From contig CACHJZ010000001.1 in assembly GCA_902580275.1 (NCBI GenBank), positions 62,001-126,000 of the forward strand: a stretch of 64,000 bases of DNA, in the 5' to 3' direction. Below the pieces are notes generated by a model. It was not told the DNA's origin. It made no database searches and saw only the letters and a list, made by a program, of their open reading frames with translations. Numbering within the stretch: the stretch's first letter is position 1; every line of letters begins with the position of its first letter. Below are positions 29,661 to 39,069 of this stretch, one piece after another. Source of the DNA: an uncultured Pelagibacteraceae bacterium. GTDB lineage: Bacteria; Pseudomonadota; Alphaproteobacteria; Pelagibacterales; Pelagibacteraceae. The translations under genes and the position numbers were made by a program.

Positions 29661-31784
29661 CTAATCCTGCCCTAACAATTTCTTTTGTTTTTCAGCCCAA
29701 GTACGTATTAAATTATCAACTGCAAGTCCAATAAATGCTACACATAATCCCAACATCAAACCATTGCCGGTTCCTTGTCTGTCAGATAATGCTTTAAGTA
29801 TATATTGTCCAAGATCGGTTGTCCCAATCATTGCTCCAATAATTACCATAAACAATGCAAATACGACTGTTTGATTTATTCCAAGCATCATGTGTGGAAA
29901 GGCTAAGGGTAGTTCTATTCTCATCCATCTTTGAAGTCTATTAACTCCTGACATTGAGCCTGCATCATGTAATGCTGATGGAACACTTCTTAATCCTTCT
30001 ATTGTGTATCTTGTTGCAGGTATTGTTGCATAAATTACAACTGCAATTAAAACAGAAGTGTCTGTTACTCCAAATAACATAATTACAGGTATTAGGTAAA
30101 TAAAAGATGGAAATGTTTGAAGTGTGTCACACACCGCTAATGTAATTTTAGTGCTTGTTTTGCTTTGTGCACTTAAAGTTCCAATTATTATACCTAAAAT
30201 ACCTGAAACAATTACACCGAATGTTGCCATATACATGGTTATTAACGCTCTATCCCACCACTCAGTTAGAGCTATAAATAATGTAAAGCTTCCAACAACA
30301 ATTGCAGATCTTATTCCTCCAATAATATAACCAGCACCCATAAAAAGTACAAAAGTAGCTACAGCTGGCATTCTTAAGAAGGCATTTTTCATAGGAATTA
30401 AAACTTGTGTAATTAACCAAGTATTAAAAACTTTTAGTGGATCAAAAAAGTTATCAAGTATCCAATCTACACCAGAATTCCAAAATGCTTCTGTAGATAT
30501 TCCTTTATTGTGTGGAACAATAAACAGATAATTAAATCCTTCTTTGAAATAGAATGTTCCAATATATGATAAAATGTATCCAGCTATGACCACTCCGACA
30601 AAAATCATAAAATATTTATTTCTTTGAAAGAAAGTTGGATTTTCAAAATAATTTATTTGTTTGTTTGCCCAAGCCAATGACATTTTATCTAATAAAACAG
30701 CGATTAGTGTTATACATATTCCTGCTTCTAAAGCTAAACCTATTCGTAATTGGTTCAAAGCTAATAATAAATTCCAGCCTAGTCCTTTTGCTCCAATAAA
30801 AGATGCAATAACAGCCATTGCTAAACACTGCATGATAACTTGGTTAACACCAATTAAAATATCTCTACGAGCCGTTGGTATTAGTACTTTAAATAAGAGT
30901 TGGAAATTACTACATCCGCTCATCTTTCCAGCCTCTATAACTTCTGGTGAAACTTTTCTGAGTCCTAGCAAAGTCAATCTGACCATAGGAGGTGTAGCAA
31001 AAATAATAGTTGCTATTGCTCCAGCATGGTCACCAATACCAAATAAAACCATTATTGGAACTAAATAGGAATAGTGTGGCATGGTTTGTGCAACGTTAAG
31101 AAGTGGGTTTAAAATATTTTCAACTCTTTTACTTCTGTATGCCCATATTCCAAATCCTAATCCTAATAAGAAAGATATTGGCGCTGCAACCATTACAAAT
31201 GATAAAGTTTGCATTGAAGGTTTCCATTGACCAAATGCTGAAATATAAATCATGGTTAATCCAGCAAAGATAGCAAGATTCCTGCCATTTAATTTATAAC
31301 CTAAAACTACAGCTGCACCAGCAACAATAGTCCAAGGAAGGCCCGGTAATTCTGCCCAAGGATTTTTATCTAACCAATCCCAGCTAGTAAATGCTACAAC
31401 AGTTTCAACACCTCCAATTAAAATTTCTCTTATGAACTCAATCATGAAAAGCATTGATCTAGAAATAATTCTTGTAATATGAAGAACAACTGGACGAGAT
31501 TTTGTCTCCTGAATATCGCTATCAAAATATTCTATAGGTGCCCATTCATTTAATAGAAAAAAAACTGAGTCATTTATCCATCCAGGCATCCATGCTATAA
31601 AAGCAGGTAATCTCCAAAACACACTGTATTTTGTTTGATCTAATTTATCTTTATCAATAAATTCAGTTCCAGCTTTCGCAAATTCATATCCATCAGGAAC
31701 CTCTATTGCAAAACATAATCCAAAGAACACTAATAACAAAAATGACCATTGGACAGCTTTAGGATATTTTTGAAGAAAAGCCAT
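29661..31784 (-). CDS. tmoW: double-domain ABC transporter permease for quaternary amine/TMAO-type substrate (TmoW-like)
   Basis: 707 aa with two permease domains (SGCSNFQLLFKVLIPTARRDILIGVNQVIMQ and SGVNRLQRWMRIELPLAFPHMMLGINQTVVFALF); adjacent to ProV-like ATPase and Tdm-like gene. TMAO specificity is inferred from context. Confidence 0.7.
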   Translation of the reverse strand: MAFLQKYPKAVQWSFLLLVFFGLCFAIEVPDGYEFAKAGTEFIDKDKLDQTKYSVFWRLPAFIAWMPGWINDSVFFLLNEWAPIEYFDSDIQETKSRPVVLHITRIISRSMLFMIEFIREILIGGVETVVAFTSWDWLDKNPWAELPGLPWTIVAGAAVVLGYKLNGRNLAIFAGLTMIYISAFGQWKPSMQTLSFVMVAAPISFLLGLGFGIWAYRSKRVENILNPLLNVAQTMPHYSYLVPIMVLFGIGDHAGAIATIIFATPPMVRLTLLGLRKVSPEVIEAGKMSGCSNFQLLFKVLIPTARRDILIGVNQVIMQCLAMAVIASFIGAKGLGWNLLLALNQLRIGLALEAGICITLIAVLLDKMSLAWANKQINYFENPTFFQRNKYFMIFVGVVIAGYILSYIGTFYFKEGFNYLFIVPHNKGISTEAFWNSGVDWILDNFFDPLKVFNTWLITQVLIPMKNAFLRMPAVATFVLFMGAGYIIGGIRSAIVVGSFTLFIALTEWWDRALITMYMATFGVIVSGILGIIIGTLSAQSKTSTKITLAVCDTLQTFPSFIYLIPVIMLFGVTDTSVLIAVVIYATIPATRYTIEGLRSVPSALHDAGSMSGVNRLQRWMRIELPLAFPHMMLGINQTVVFALFMVIIGAMIGTTDLGQYILKALSDRQGTGNGLMLGLCVAFIGLAVDNLIRTWAEKQKKLLGQD

Positions 31785-31790
31785 AATACT

Positions 31791-32828
31791 TTATTTTTTT
31801 TCTTTACCTTGCCCAAAAACAGTTTGGATTATTTTTGAAGGTTTTACACTTCCAACTACATTATTATTTTTATCTATCACACTCACCGGTTTATCCTGAC
31901 TTAAAATTTTTTCAGCCACAGTTTCAATTATAGCATCTTTTGAAACAGTGATATTGTCAGCATTTTGTCCCCCTGAAGATTTGTCCATTACAGCTTCGAT
32001 CTTTAAAACTTTTTCTCTTGGCACTTCTTGAGTGAATTTTCTAACATATTCAGTTTTTGGATTTAAAACTATGTCTGCTGGAGTATCTAATTGTTCAATT
32101 AAACCATCCTTCATAATTGCTATTCTATCAGCAAGCCTTAGTGCTTCGTCAAAATCATGTGTGATAAATAGAATTGTTTTATTCAAAACTCCTTGAAGTC
32201 TGAGAAATTCATCTTGCATTTCTTTTCTAATTAAAGGGTCGAGGGCAGAAAAAGGTTCATCTAAAAACCAAATATCAGGTTCAACTGCAAGTGAACGAGC
32301 TATACCTACTCTTTGTTGTTGACCTCCAGATAACTCTCTTGGAAAATAATTTTCTCTACCTTTTAAACCAACAAGCTCAACCATTTCTACTGCTTTTTGA
32401 ATACTCTCATTAGTTTTACTTCCTTTTATTTGCAAAGGGAAAGCTATGTTTTCCAAAACTGTTTTGTGGGGAAGTAGGGCAAAACTCTGAAACACCATTC
32501 CCATTTTATTTCTTCGTAATTCAATTAATTGTCTCTCGTTCATTGCGAGAAGATCTTGACCTTCAATAAATATTTTCCCTCCAGTTGCGTCAGTCAAACG
32601 AGATATGCATCTTAACAATGTTGATTTACCCGAACCAGATAAACCCATAACCACAAGCATTTCACCTTTAGAAACCTCAAATGAAGCATTATTAACACCA
32701 ACAATACATCCTGCGTCCTGAAATGATTTTGCATCTACGTTACCATTTGCGTTTTGAAGCATTTTTTTGGCATTAGTTCCAAAAATTTTGTAAACAGACT
32801 CACATTTAATTACTGGTGTAGAAGACAT
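31791..32828 (-). CDS. tmoV: ProV/TmoV-like ABC transporter ATP-binding protein
   Basis: 345 aa; GLSGSGKSTLLR Walker A, LSGGQQQRVGIARSLA signature, WFLDEPFSALDPL, CBS-like C-terminus. Confidence 0.8.
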   Translation of the reverse strand: MSSTPVIKCESVYKIFGTNAKKMLQNANGNVDAKSFQDAGCIVGVNNASFEVSKGEMLVVMGLSGSGKSTLLRCISRLTDATGGKIFIEGQDLLAMNERQLIELRRNKMGMVFQSFALLPHKTVLENIAFPLQIKGSKTNESIQKAVEMVELVGLKGRENYFPRELSGGQQQRVGIARSLAVEPDIWFLDEPFSALDPLIRKEMQDEFLRLQGVLNKTILFITHDFDEALRLADRIAIMKDGLIEQLDTPADIVLNPKTEYVRKFTQEVPREKVLKIEAVMDKSSGGQNADNITVSKDAIIETVAEKILSQDKPVSVIDKNNNVVGSVKPSKIIQTVFGQGKEKK

Positions 32829-32868
32829 ATTTAAATAATTATACTATTATTATTGGTGTATTCTCCAT

Positions 32869-33393
32869 CTAAAAATTTTTAATAAAATAAACCCTAGTAT
32901 CTATACTTGTTCTTAAAAATCCAAGTGCCTCACCCTCAACTGTTACTGAGTCTGAAGTTCCTTCTAAAGGTTTTACCGTAAATTTTGCAAAACATTTATT
33001 TTTACTATCGTTCCAATTAACTGCATATTTTCCGGTAGTGCCCCCATTTGCTGTATATAGATTAAATGCTTTAGCATCTGTAATGTTCGCACCCATAATT
33101 GCTCTTTGTGTAATAATCTTAGTATTATTGCATACGATTTTATATTCTTCTGCTGAAAGCTTTCTTCCTTTATCACTTTCATAAAACGTTAGTACTCCTC
33201 TTGGTAAACTCTCAATAAATTCATTTGCTTGTTCTTGAATTTTTTTTTCTTCAGCAATTTTTTTTTCAGCATTTGGATCTGGTCCAAAAAAAATGTTAAG
33301 TACAAAAAATGTAAAGAAAATTACAATTGTTAAACTAACTAAACCTATTGAATTTTTATAATTTTCAGACAATCTATAGATGTTACTTAACAT
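32869..33393 (-). CDS. single-TM membrane-anchored protein of unknown function
   Basis: 174 aa; N-terminal TM segment, then charged linker and a beta-rich domain; overlaps the MORN gene by 11 nt. Confidence 0.65.
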   Translation of the reverse strand: MLSNIYRLSENYKNSIGLVSLTIVIFFTFFVLNIFFGPDPNAEKKIAEEKKIQEQANEFIESLPRGVLTFYESDKGRKLSAEEYKIVCNNTKIITQRAIMGANITDAKAFNLYTANGGTTGKYAVNWNDSKNKCFAKFTVKPLEGTSDSVTVEGEALGFLRTSIDTRVYFIKNF

Positions 33394-33760
33394 GGTTACC
33401 CTCGTTCCATGTACCTTCCATTACTTTGCCATCAGACCAGGTAAAAACTCCTTTGCCATGCATTTTACTATTTTTCCACTCTCCTTCATAAGTGGAACCA
33501 TCGGGGAATTTTAACTTTCCAATACCATGCCATTTACTGTCATTAAATTCACCTTCATAAACATATCCATTTGGCCATGTTTCAATACCTTTTCCTTTTT
33601 TTGACCCATTAACCCAATCACCAACATAGGTTGTTTTATCAGTGTAAGTCCATGTTCCAAAACCATTATTACAATCTCCATCGGTACATCCTGATTTTTT
33701 TGCAAAACTAATATTGGAAAATATAAAGCTTAAAGTTATATAAATTAAAATCTTTCTCAT
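33383..33760 (-). CDS. secreted MORN-repeat protein
   Basis: 125 aa; signal peptide plus about four MORN repeats (YVGDWVNGSKKGKGIETWPNG, YEGEFNDSKWHGIGKLKFPDG, YEGEWKNSKMHGKGVFTWSDG). Confidence 0.85.
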   Translation of the reverse strand: MRKILIYITLSFIFSNISFAKKSGCTDGDCNNGFGTWTYTDKTTYVGDWVNGSKKGKGIETWPNGYVYEGEFNDSKWHGIGKLKFPDGSTYEGEWKNSKMHGKGVFTWSDGKVMEGTWNEGNHVK

Positions 33761-33792
33761 TGCTTTTATAAACTACACTAAAATAAAAAAAA

Positions 33793-33822
33793 AATCTCCC
33801 CTAGTAAAACTAGGGAAGATTT
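33793..33822 (-). terminator. Rho-independent terminator/attenuator after the TMAO-type binding protein gene
   Basis: Minus strand: AAATCTTCCCTAGTtttACTAGGGGAGATTTTTTTTT; strong stem followed by a T run. Confidence 0.8.
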
Positions 33823-33851
33823 TAATTTGATTTTAAGTTGAAATAAAGTGA

Positions 33852-34790
33852 TTACTTAGTCCAACTTTGCCATACAGACTTATTGTCAGCTAACCATTTT
33901 TTTGCAGCATCTTCATGAGACATCTTATCTTCGTCAACTAAAGCAGCCATTGCTCCAATTTGACTTGTGTTAAAAGATAATTTCTTGAACATTGCTGCAG
34001 CTGCTGGATGAGTTTTTGGAAAGTTCTCGTTAACAGCTTTTTTTAAATAGCCATCAGGAGCTCCACATTTTCCATCACCACCGTCTACAGGTCTACAACC
34101 ATCATAGTATGGTGGAAAATCTATAAAAGTAAAACCAGCACCATCAGTAAAGTTTGGTGTCCAGTTGAAAATTATAGTTCCTCTTCCTTCTTTTTTAGCT
34201 GCTTTAAGTTCTGCCCAAAGTGCATCTGCACCACCAGCAAACTTAACAGTCCATAGATCACCTAATCCAAGAGCTTCAATTCTTTGAGGTATTAGGTCTC
34301 CGTGCCAACTTTGAGGACCTTCAAGCATTCGTCCTTTTCCACCAGAGTCTGGTGTTGCAAAATTTTTAGCACAATCTGGATTCTTTAAAGCGTTCCAATC
34401 TGGTAGACCAGGACAATATTTTACAGCCCAATCAGGATAACCCATATCCTCAATTGTTCTTGCTTCATGATCACCCCAATCTAAAACTCCGCCCTTATCT
34501 CGAGCAGTGTCAAAAGATTTTCCAAATGCAGATTCCCAAACTTCGTGTGATAAAGTTACGTCTCCAATTCTTATAGATTCGTAAACAGCTTGAGAGTCAG
34601 CTGGAACGTATTTAACGTTATTACCCATGCTCTCCATAATTCCACCGATCACATACGCCATAACTACTTGGCTCGACCAGTTGTGTGTTGGTATAACAAT
34701 GGGTTTTTTACTATCTGCTGAGTTTGCAACTCCAACGAAAGAAACCATTGAAATCACTAAAGCAGATATAAGAGATATTATTTTTCTCAT
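33852..34790 (-). CDS. tmoX: OpuAC-family substrate-binding protein (TmoX-like)
   Basis: 312 aa; signal peptide, PIVIPTHNWSSQVVMAYVIGGIMESMGNNVKYVPADSQAVYESIRIGDVTLSHEVWE; divergent from the Tdm-like gene. Confidence 0.75.
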   Translation of the reverse strand: MRKIISLISALVISMVSFVGVANSADSKKPIVIPTHNWSSQVVMAYVIGGIMESMGNNVKYVPADSQAVYESIRIGDVTLSHEVWESAFGKSFDTARDKGGVLDWGDHEARTIEDMGYPDWAVKYCPGLPDWNALKNPDCAKNFATPDSGGKGRMLEGPQSWHGDLIPQRIEALGLGDLWTVKFAGGADALWAELKAAKKEGRGTIIFNWTPNFTDGAGFTFIDFPPYYDGCRPVDGGDGKCGAPDGYLKKAVNENFPKTHPAAAAMFKKLSFNTSQIGAMAALVDEDKMSHEDAAKKWLADNKSVWQSWTK

Positions 34791-34894
34791 TATTTTCCCC
34801 TTTCTTAATATATTAAGTGAGTAATTATGTGCCTAAGAAAATGTATAGTCAACAAGAACATATATATATAATATATAAGTGTTTATGATTGCTT

Positions 34895-37234
34895 ATGAGT
34901 AGTGAATTATTTCAAATAAGAGAACCCGGATTGAACGTGTTGCCACCTGGAGTTGAAAGATATGTGGTTAATGGTGGCGGTTTAACAGGAATACAGTTAT
35001 TTCCTGATGATGAAATTGAAATAGTTAATAATGAGGGAAATCAAATCTGTGAGATAGCAGTATTCAATAAAGATGGCAATTCAGATCTTTCACTGCTTAG
35101 CTTAAAAGAGATTAAAGACAGTGCAGAAATAAAAAAAATTTTATCATCAAAAGATGAGACTTCTAGAGTTGCAGCTTATCAATTAAAAAAAAGAAACCTA
35201 AACATAAAGAACTCAAAGTCAGCAATAGTTTTTGATAAAGATGCATCGTGGGGTGAGAAATTAAAATTTAAATCAAAAGACAAGTGTTACAGTATTTTTG
35301 CAGCACCAGGACCTGCAATGCTCGTACATGAACAAAACCCACCTACTGATTTAACAATTTTCATTAAAAGAGCAAATATAGTTAATGATAAAGAGCATTC
35401 CATAATTCCTGATCCTGTTTTTGATCCATTAAATGAAACTAACATCGATAAACAAACTGCAATCTCATTTGAAGTTAAAGAGGGAGACTATATTCAAATT
35501 ATATGTCCAACAGGTAGACAGTGTTCTGACTTTGTAGCTTTTGATACAGCAAAGCTTGAAAAGGGTGTTGAGAAAGGGCTTGACTGGCAAACAACAAGAA
35601 CTTTTATGGGTAATACTTTTCCTGGCCCTGGTTTATACTCAAAGTTTTACGACACAGATCATGAGCCTTTAGTTGAGGTAATAAGAGACACTGTTGGTAG
35701 ACATGATACTTTTAATCTTGCATGCACATCAAAATATTATGAAGATGCTGGATATTTTGGTCATCCAAACTGCTCAGATAATTTAACAGGTGCAATGCAA
35801 AAATATGGCGTACAAAAACAAAAAGGCTGGCATGCGATTAATCTTTTTTTCAACACCTCAGCTGGAGGGCAAAATACAGTTCTATCTGATGAATCTTTTG
35901 CTCGCCCAGGAGATTATGTAATAATGAAGGCTCTAAAAAATTTAACATGTGGTACATCAGCATGTCCAAGTGATATTGATCCATGTAATTCGTGGAATCC
36001 GACTGATATTTTTGTTAGAACTTATGATAAAAATAAAGAATTTACAAAATCATTTGCTTTTAGAATGAAAACAGACGCAGAACCAAAATTAACAAAAAAT
36101 ACAGGTTTTTACGAAAGAACATCAAAACTAACAAGAAACTTTGTTGATGCAAGAGGTTATTGGTTACCAAATGATTACACTAAGCATGGTGTGATAAATG
36201 AATATACAGCGTGTAGGGAAAAAGCTGTTGTTATTGACTTATCTGCTTTAAGAAAATTTGAAATTCTTGGACCTGATGCTGAAGAATTAATGAATTACAC
36301 TTTAACAAGAAATGTAAAAAAATTATCGATTGGTCAAGTTGTTTATTCATCAATGTGTTATGATAATGGATTTATGTTTGACGATGGTACGCTTTTAAAA
36401 ATGAGCGATCATGGATTTAGATGGATTTGTGGTGATGAATATGCGGGCGAATGGTTAAAAGAACAAGCTAAGAAAAAGAATTATAAAGTAAGAATAAAAA
36501 ATTCAAGCGATCAAATAAGCAATATTTCGTTGCAAGGTCCAAATAGTAGAAAAATATTAGAAAAATTTATTTGGACACCACCAACTCAGCCAAAAATATC
36601 AGAATTACAATGGTTTAGATTTACAATTTGTAGAATAAAAGAATTAAGTGGAATACCTCTTCTTGTATCAAGAACAGGATATACTGGAGAATTGGGTTAT
36701 GAAATTTGGTGCCATCCATCTGATGCTCCAAAGGTCTGGGACGTTGTAATGGATGCTGGTAAGGACGAAGGATTGATACCTGCTGGTTTTGGAGCACTTG
36801 ATCTTCTTCGAATTGAAGCTGGGCTGATATTGTTTGGAAATGAATTTGATGGACAAGTTGATCCATTTGAAGCTGGTGTTGGATTTACAGTTCCTCTTAA
36901 AACTAAAAACGAAGATTTTATTGGAAAAGATATTTTGATTAAAAGGAAAGAAAATCCTCAAAAAAAAATGGTTGGTTTAGAACTTGCAGGAAAAGAAAAA
37001 GCTAATCACGGTGATTGTGTTCATATTGGAAGATCACAAGTTGGTATTATTACAAGTGGGTGTATCTCTCCAACTTTAAATAAAAATATAGCACTTTGTA
37101 GAATAGATGTCGGACATTCGGAATTAGATACAGAAGTTGAGGTTGGAAAAATAGATGGTCATCAAAAAAGGATACCAGCAAAAATAGTTCCTTTTCCACA
37201 CTACGATCCAAAAAAATTAAAAGTAAGATCATAA
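34895..37234 (+). CDS. tdm: DUF1989-GcvT fusion protein, probable trimethylamine-N-oxide demethylase (Tdm)
   Basis: About 779 aa; N-terminal DUF1989-like region (GDYIQIICPTGRQCSDFVAFD, GYFGHPNCSDN, NLTCGTSACPSDIDPCNSW) and C-terminal GcvT (SRTGYTGELGYEIWCHPSDAPKVWDVVMDAG). ATG 34895 preferred over TTG 34889. Confidence 0.8.
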   Translation: MSSELFQIREPGLNVLPPGVERYVVNGGGLTGIQLFPDDEIEIVNNEGNQICEIAVFNKDGNSDLSLLSLKEIKDSAEIKKILSSKDETSRVAAYQLKKRNLNIKNSKSAIVFDKDASWGEKLKFKSKDKCYSIFAAPGPAMLVHEQNPPTDLTIFIKRANIVNDKEHSIIPDPVFDPLNETNIDKQTAISFEVKEGDYIQIICPTGRQCSDFVAFDTAKLEKGVEKGLDWQTTRTFMGNTFPGPGLYSKFYDTDHEPLVEVIRDTVGRHDTFNLACTSKYYEDAGYFGHPNCSDNLTGAMQKYGVQKQKGWHAINLFFNTSAGGQNTVLSDESFARPGDYVIMKALKNLTCGTSACPSDIDPCNSWNPTDIFVRTYDKNKEFTKSFAFRMKTDAEPKLTKNTGFYERTSKLTRNFVDARGYWLPNDYTKHGVINEYTACREKAVVIDLSALRKFEILGPDAEELMNYTLTRNVKKLSIGQVVYSSMCYDNGFMFDDGTLLKMSDHGFRWICGDEYAGEWLKEQAKKKNYKVRIKNSSDQISNISLQGPNSRKILEKFIWTPPTQPKISELQWFRFTICRIKELSGIPLLVSRTGYTGELGYEIWCHPSDAPKVWDVVMDAGKDEGLIPAGFGALDLLRIEAGLILFGNEFDGQVDPFEAGVGFTVPLKTKNEDFIGKDILIKRKENPQKKMVGLELAGKEKANHGDCVHIGRSQVGIITSGCISPTLNKNIALCRIDVGHSELDTEVEVGKIDGHQKRIPAKIVPFPHYDPKKLKVRS

Positions 37235-37584
37235 TGAGTAAAACTACTAAGGATCTTCTTGAATTTTGGGAAGATCAAATGAAGGAGTCTCACACGTCAA
37301 GCAACTATTTTTTTAGAAAATCACCATCTCATTATCATATGATGCTACTTGTAATGAGTGCGTATAAACTTAAACAAAATTTATCAGTAGAGGAATTAAA
37401 AACAAAGCTATTTAAAACCTCACGACCTAAATCGGCATTAATAATTAATGAGGCATGTGAAAAAGGTTTTTTCTATTTAGAGAAAACTTCTAATGATCAA
37501 AGAAAAAAGTTTATTAGACCTAGCAAATCTTTTGTAAACGAATTTAATGATTATCTAAATACCTTAAAAAATTTAAGCTTTTAG
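37234..37584 (+). CDS. small winged-helix-like protein, possible transcriptional regulator
   Basis: 116 aa; 1-nt coupled to tdm; ALIINEACEKGFFYLEKTSNDQRKKFIRPSKSFVNEFNDYL resembles recognition helix plus wing of MarR-like proteins. Confidence 0.6.
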   Translation: MSKTTKDLLEFWEDQMKESHTSSNYFFRKSPSHYHMMLLVMSAYKLKQNLSVEELKTKLFKTSRPKSALIINEACEKGFFYLEKTSNDQRKKFIRPSKSFVNEFNDYLNTLKNLSF

Positions 37585-37674
37585 TGGTTAAACTCTTAGT
37601 TGTAAAACTACTTATAAATTTTATATATAAAAAAAAATATATACTTCTGTCGCAGGAAAAATAAAAATTGAGAT

Positions 37675-39000
37675 ATGTCATTACCGACAAAAGCAAAAGT
37701 AGTTATCATAGGTGGTGGAATTCACGGTCTAAGTACTGCCTGGAAATTATCTCAAAAATATAAAAATCCAAACGACGTAGTAGTTTTGGAAAAGAAAGAT
37801 ACCGCAGCAGGAGCGAGTGGAATTGCATGTGGTGTTGTAAGAAATAATTATTTTCAGCCAGCCATGAGAGAATTAATGGCACACTCTGTTAGCGTTTGGG
37901 AAAGCGATCCTAAAGCATTTAAATATAATCCAGTAGGATATTTGCAGATTTCACCTGAAGTGATGCATAAAGATGTTGCAAGCATTTATGAACAACAAAA
38001 AGCTATTGGCTATGAGTCAGATTTTATTGAGGGAGAAAAAGATTGTTTAAAATACATGAAAACAATCTTTGATGATTGGCAAGCAAAAGGAATTACATCT
38101 GTTCTTCATGAGAAAAAAGGTGGATATGCATTTAACAAAGACTCTATTAAAGCATTAGAAGTAAAAGCAAATAATAACGGAACTAATATTGTTAAAGGAG
38201 TTAAAGTTACTGGGTTTAAAAGGGGAAGTAACAGTAATGCAGTTACTGGTGTTGTAACAGATAAAGGGACTATCGACTGTGAACAGGTTGTTATTGGAGC
38301 AGGACCATGGGTAAGAGATTTTTGGAACATGTTAGAGCTTCCAAAGACAACTGACATAAAAGGCAAAGACGGAAAAATGCACGAAGTTGAAATGTGGAAG
38401 TATTGGTTTTTACAAGAAGGTGTTTTGGGAGTTGATAAAGATTACTTAAAAACAAATGACGGAAAGTTGCCTCCTGTAACGCATGTAGATACTGATGCAC
38501 CTTTATATTCTGATAAAGATGGCAAATTAATTACAGATAAATTGTGGGGAATATATTACAAACCTGATATTGAGGGGCTAGGAGTTCAAGGTGGAACATC
38601 GCCTTATATTGTTGAGAAACATTTTGATAAAGTAAATGTCGACCCGTATGGAATAGAGTCTCCTGAGTATCAAACTACTGATAAATTTTCTGATATGTGG
38701 ACTTCGGCTTTAGCTCATTGTCAAAAAAGATTTGAAGGGAAATCTCATCTATACAGAAAAGGACCATCAGGTGGTTTGGGATGCTTAACTCCAGACTCTT
38801 TTCCTATTTTTGATCGTTTTTTTGAAAATGTTTATATGATTGCTGATGCAAATCATGGTTATAAAATGATTGGTGTTGGACAACTTGTTGCTGAAGAAAT
38901 TATGGGCCACGAAAGCGAATTATTGAAACCATTTAGATTCAATCGTTACGCGAAAGGAGAATTACACCCTACTTCGAACAGTCCTTTTCCATGGAGTTAG
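37675..39000 (+). CDS. SoxB/MgdA-like FAD-dependent amine oxidoreductase
   Basis: 441 aa; KVVIIGGGIHGLSTAWKLSQKY, GASGIACGVVRNNYFQPAM; sits between tdm and gmaS-like genes. Confidence 0.8.
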   Translation: MSLPTKAKVVIIGGGIHGLSTAWKLSQKYKNPNDVVVLEKKDTAAGASGIACGVVRNNYFQPAMRELMAHSVSVWESDPKAFKYNPVGYLQISPEVMHKDVASIYEQQKAIGYESDFIEGEKDCLKYMKTIFDDWQAKGITSVLHEKKGGYAFNKDSIKALEVKANNNGTNIVKGVKVTGFKRGSNSNAVTGVVTDKGTIDCEQVVIGAGPWVRDFWNMLELPKTTDIKGKDGKMHEVEMWKYWFLQEGVLGVDKDYLKTNDGKLPPVTHVDTDAPLYSDKDGKLITDKLWGIYYKPDIEGLGVQGGTSPYIVEKHFDKVNVDPYGIESPEYQTTDKFSDMWTSALAHCQKRFEGKSHLYRKGPSGGLGCLTPDSFPIFDRFFENVYMIADANHGYKMIGVGQLVAEEIMGHESELLKPFRFNRYAKGELHPTSNSPFPWS

Positions 39001-39069
39001 ACTTACATTATGGACACTAAACTAAATATCCGATACTTTTGTTAAATAAAAATTCTTTAAGGGGGAAAA

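Noticed and set aside
30661-31068. 135-aa plus-strand ORF opposite the TMAO-type permease
   Set aside because: Antisense translation of permease helices; no independent support.
34830-34894. TATATATATATAATATATA tract upstream of tdm as a repeat element
   Set aside because: Short AT dinucleotide run in an AT-rich promoter region; likely part of the divergent tmoX/tdm promoter, not a distinctive repeat.
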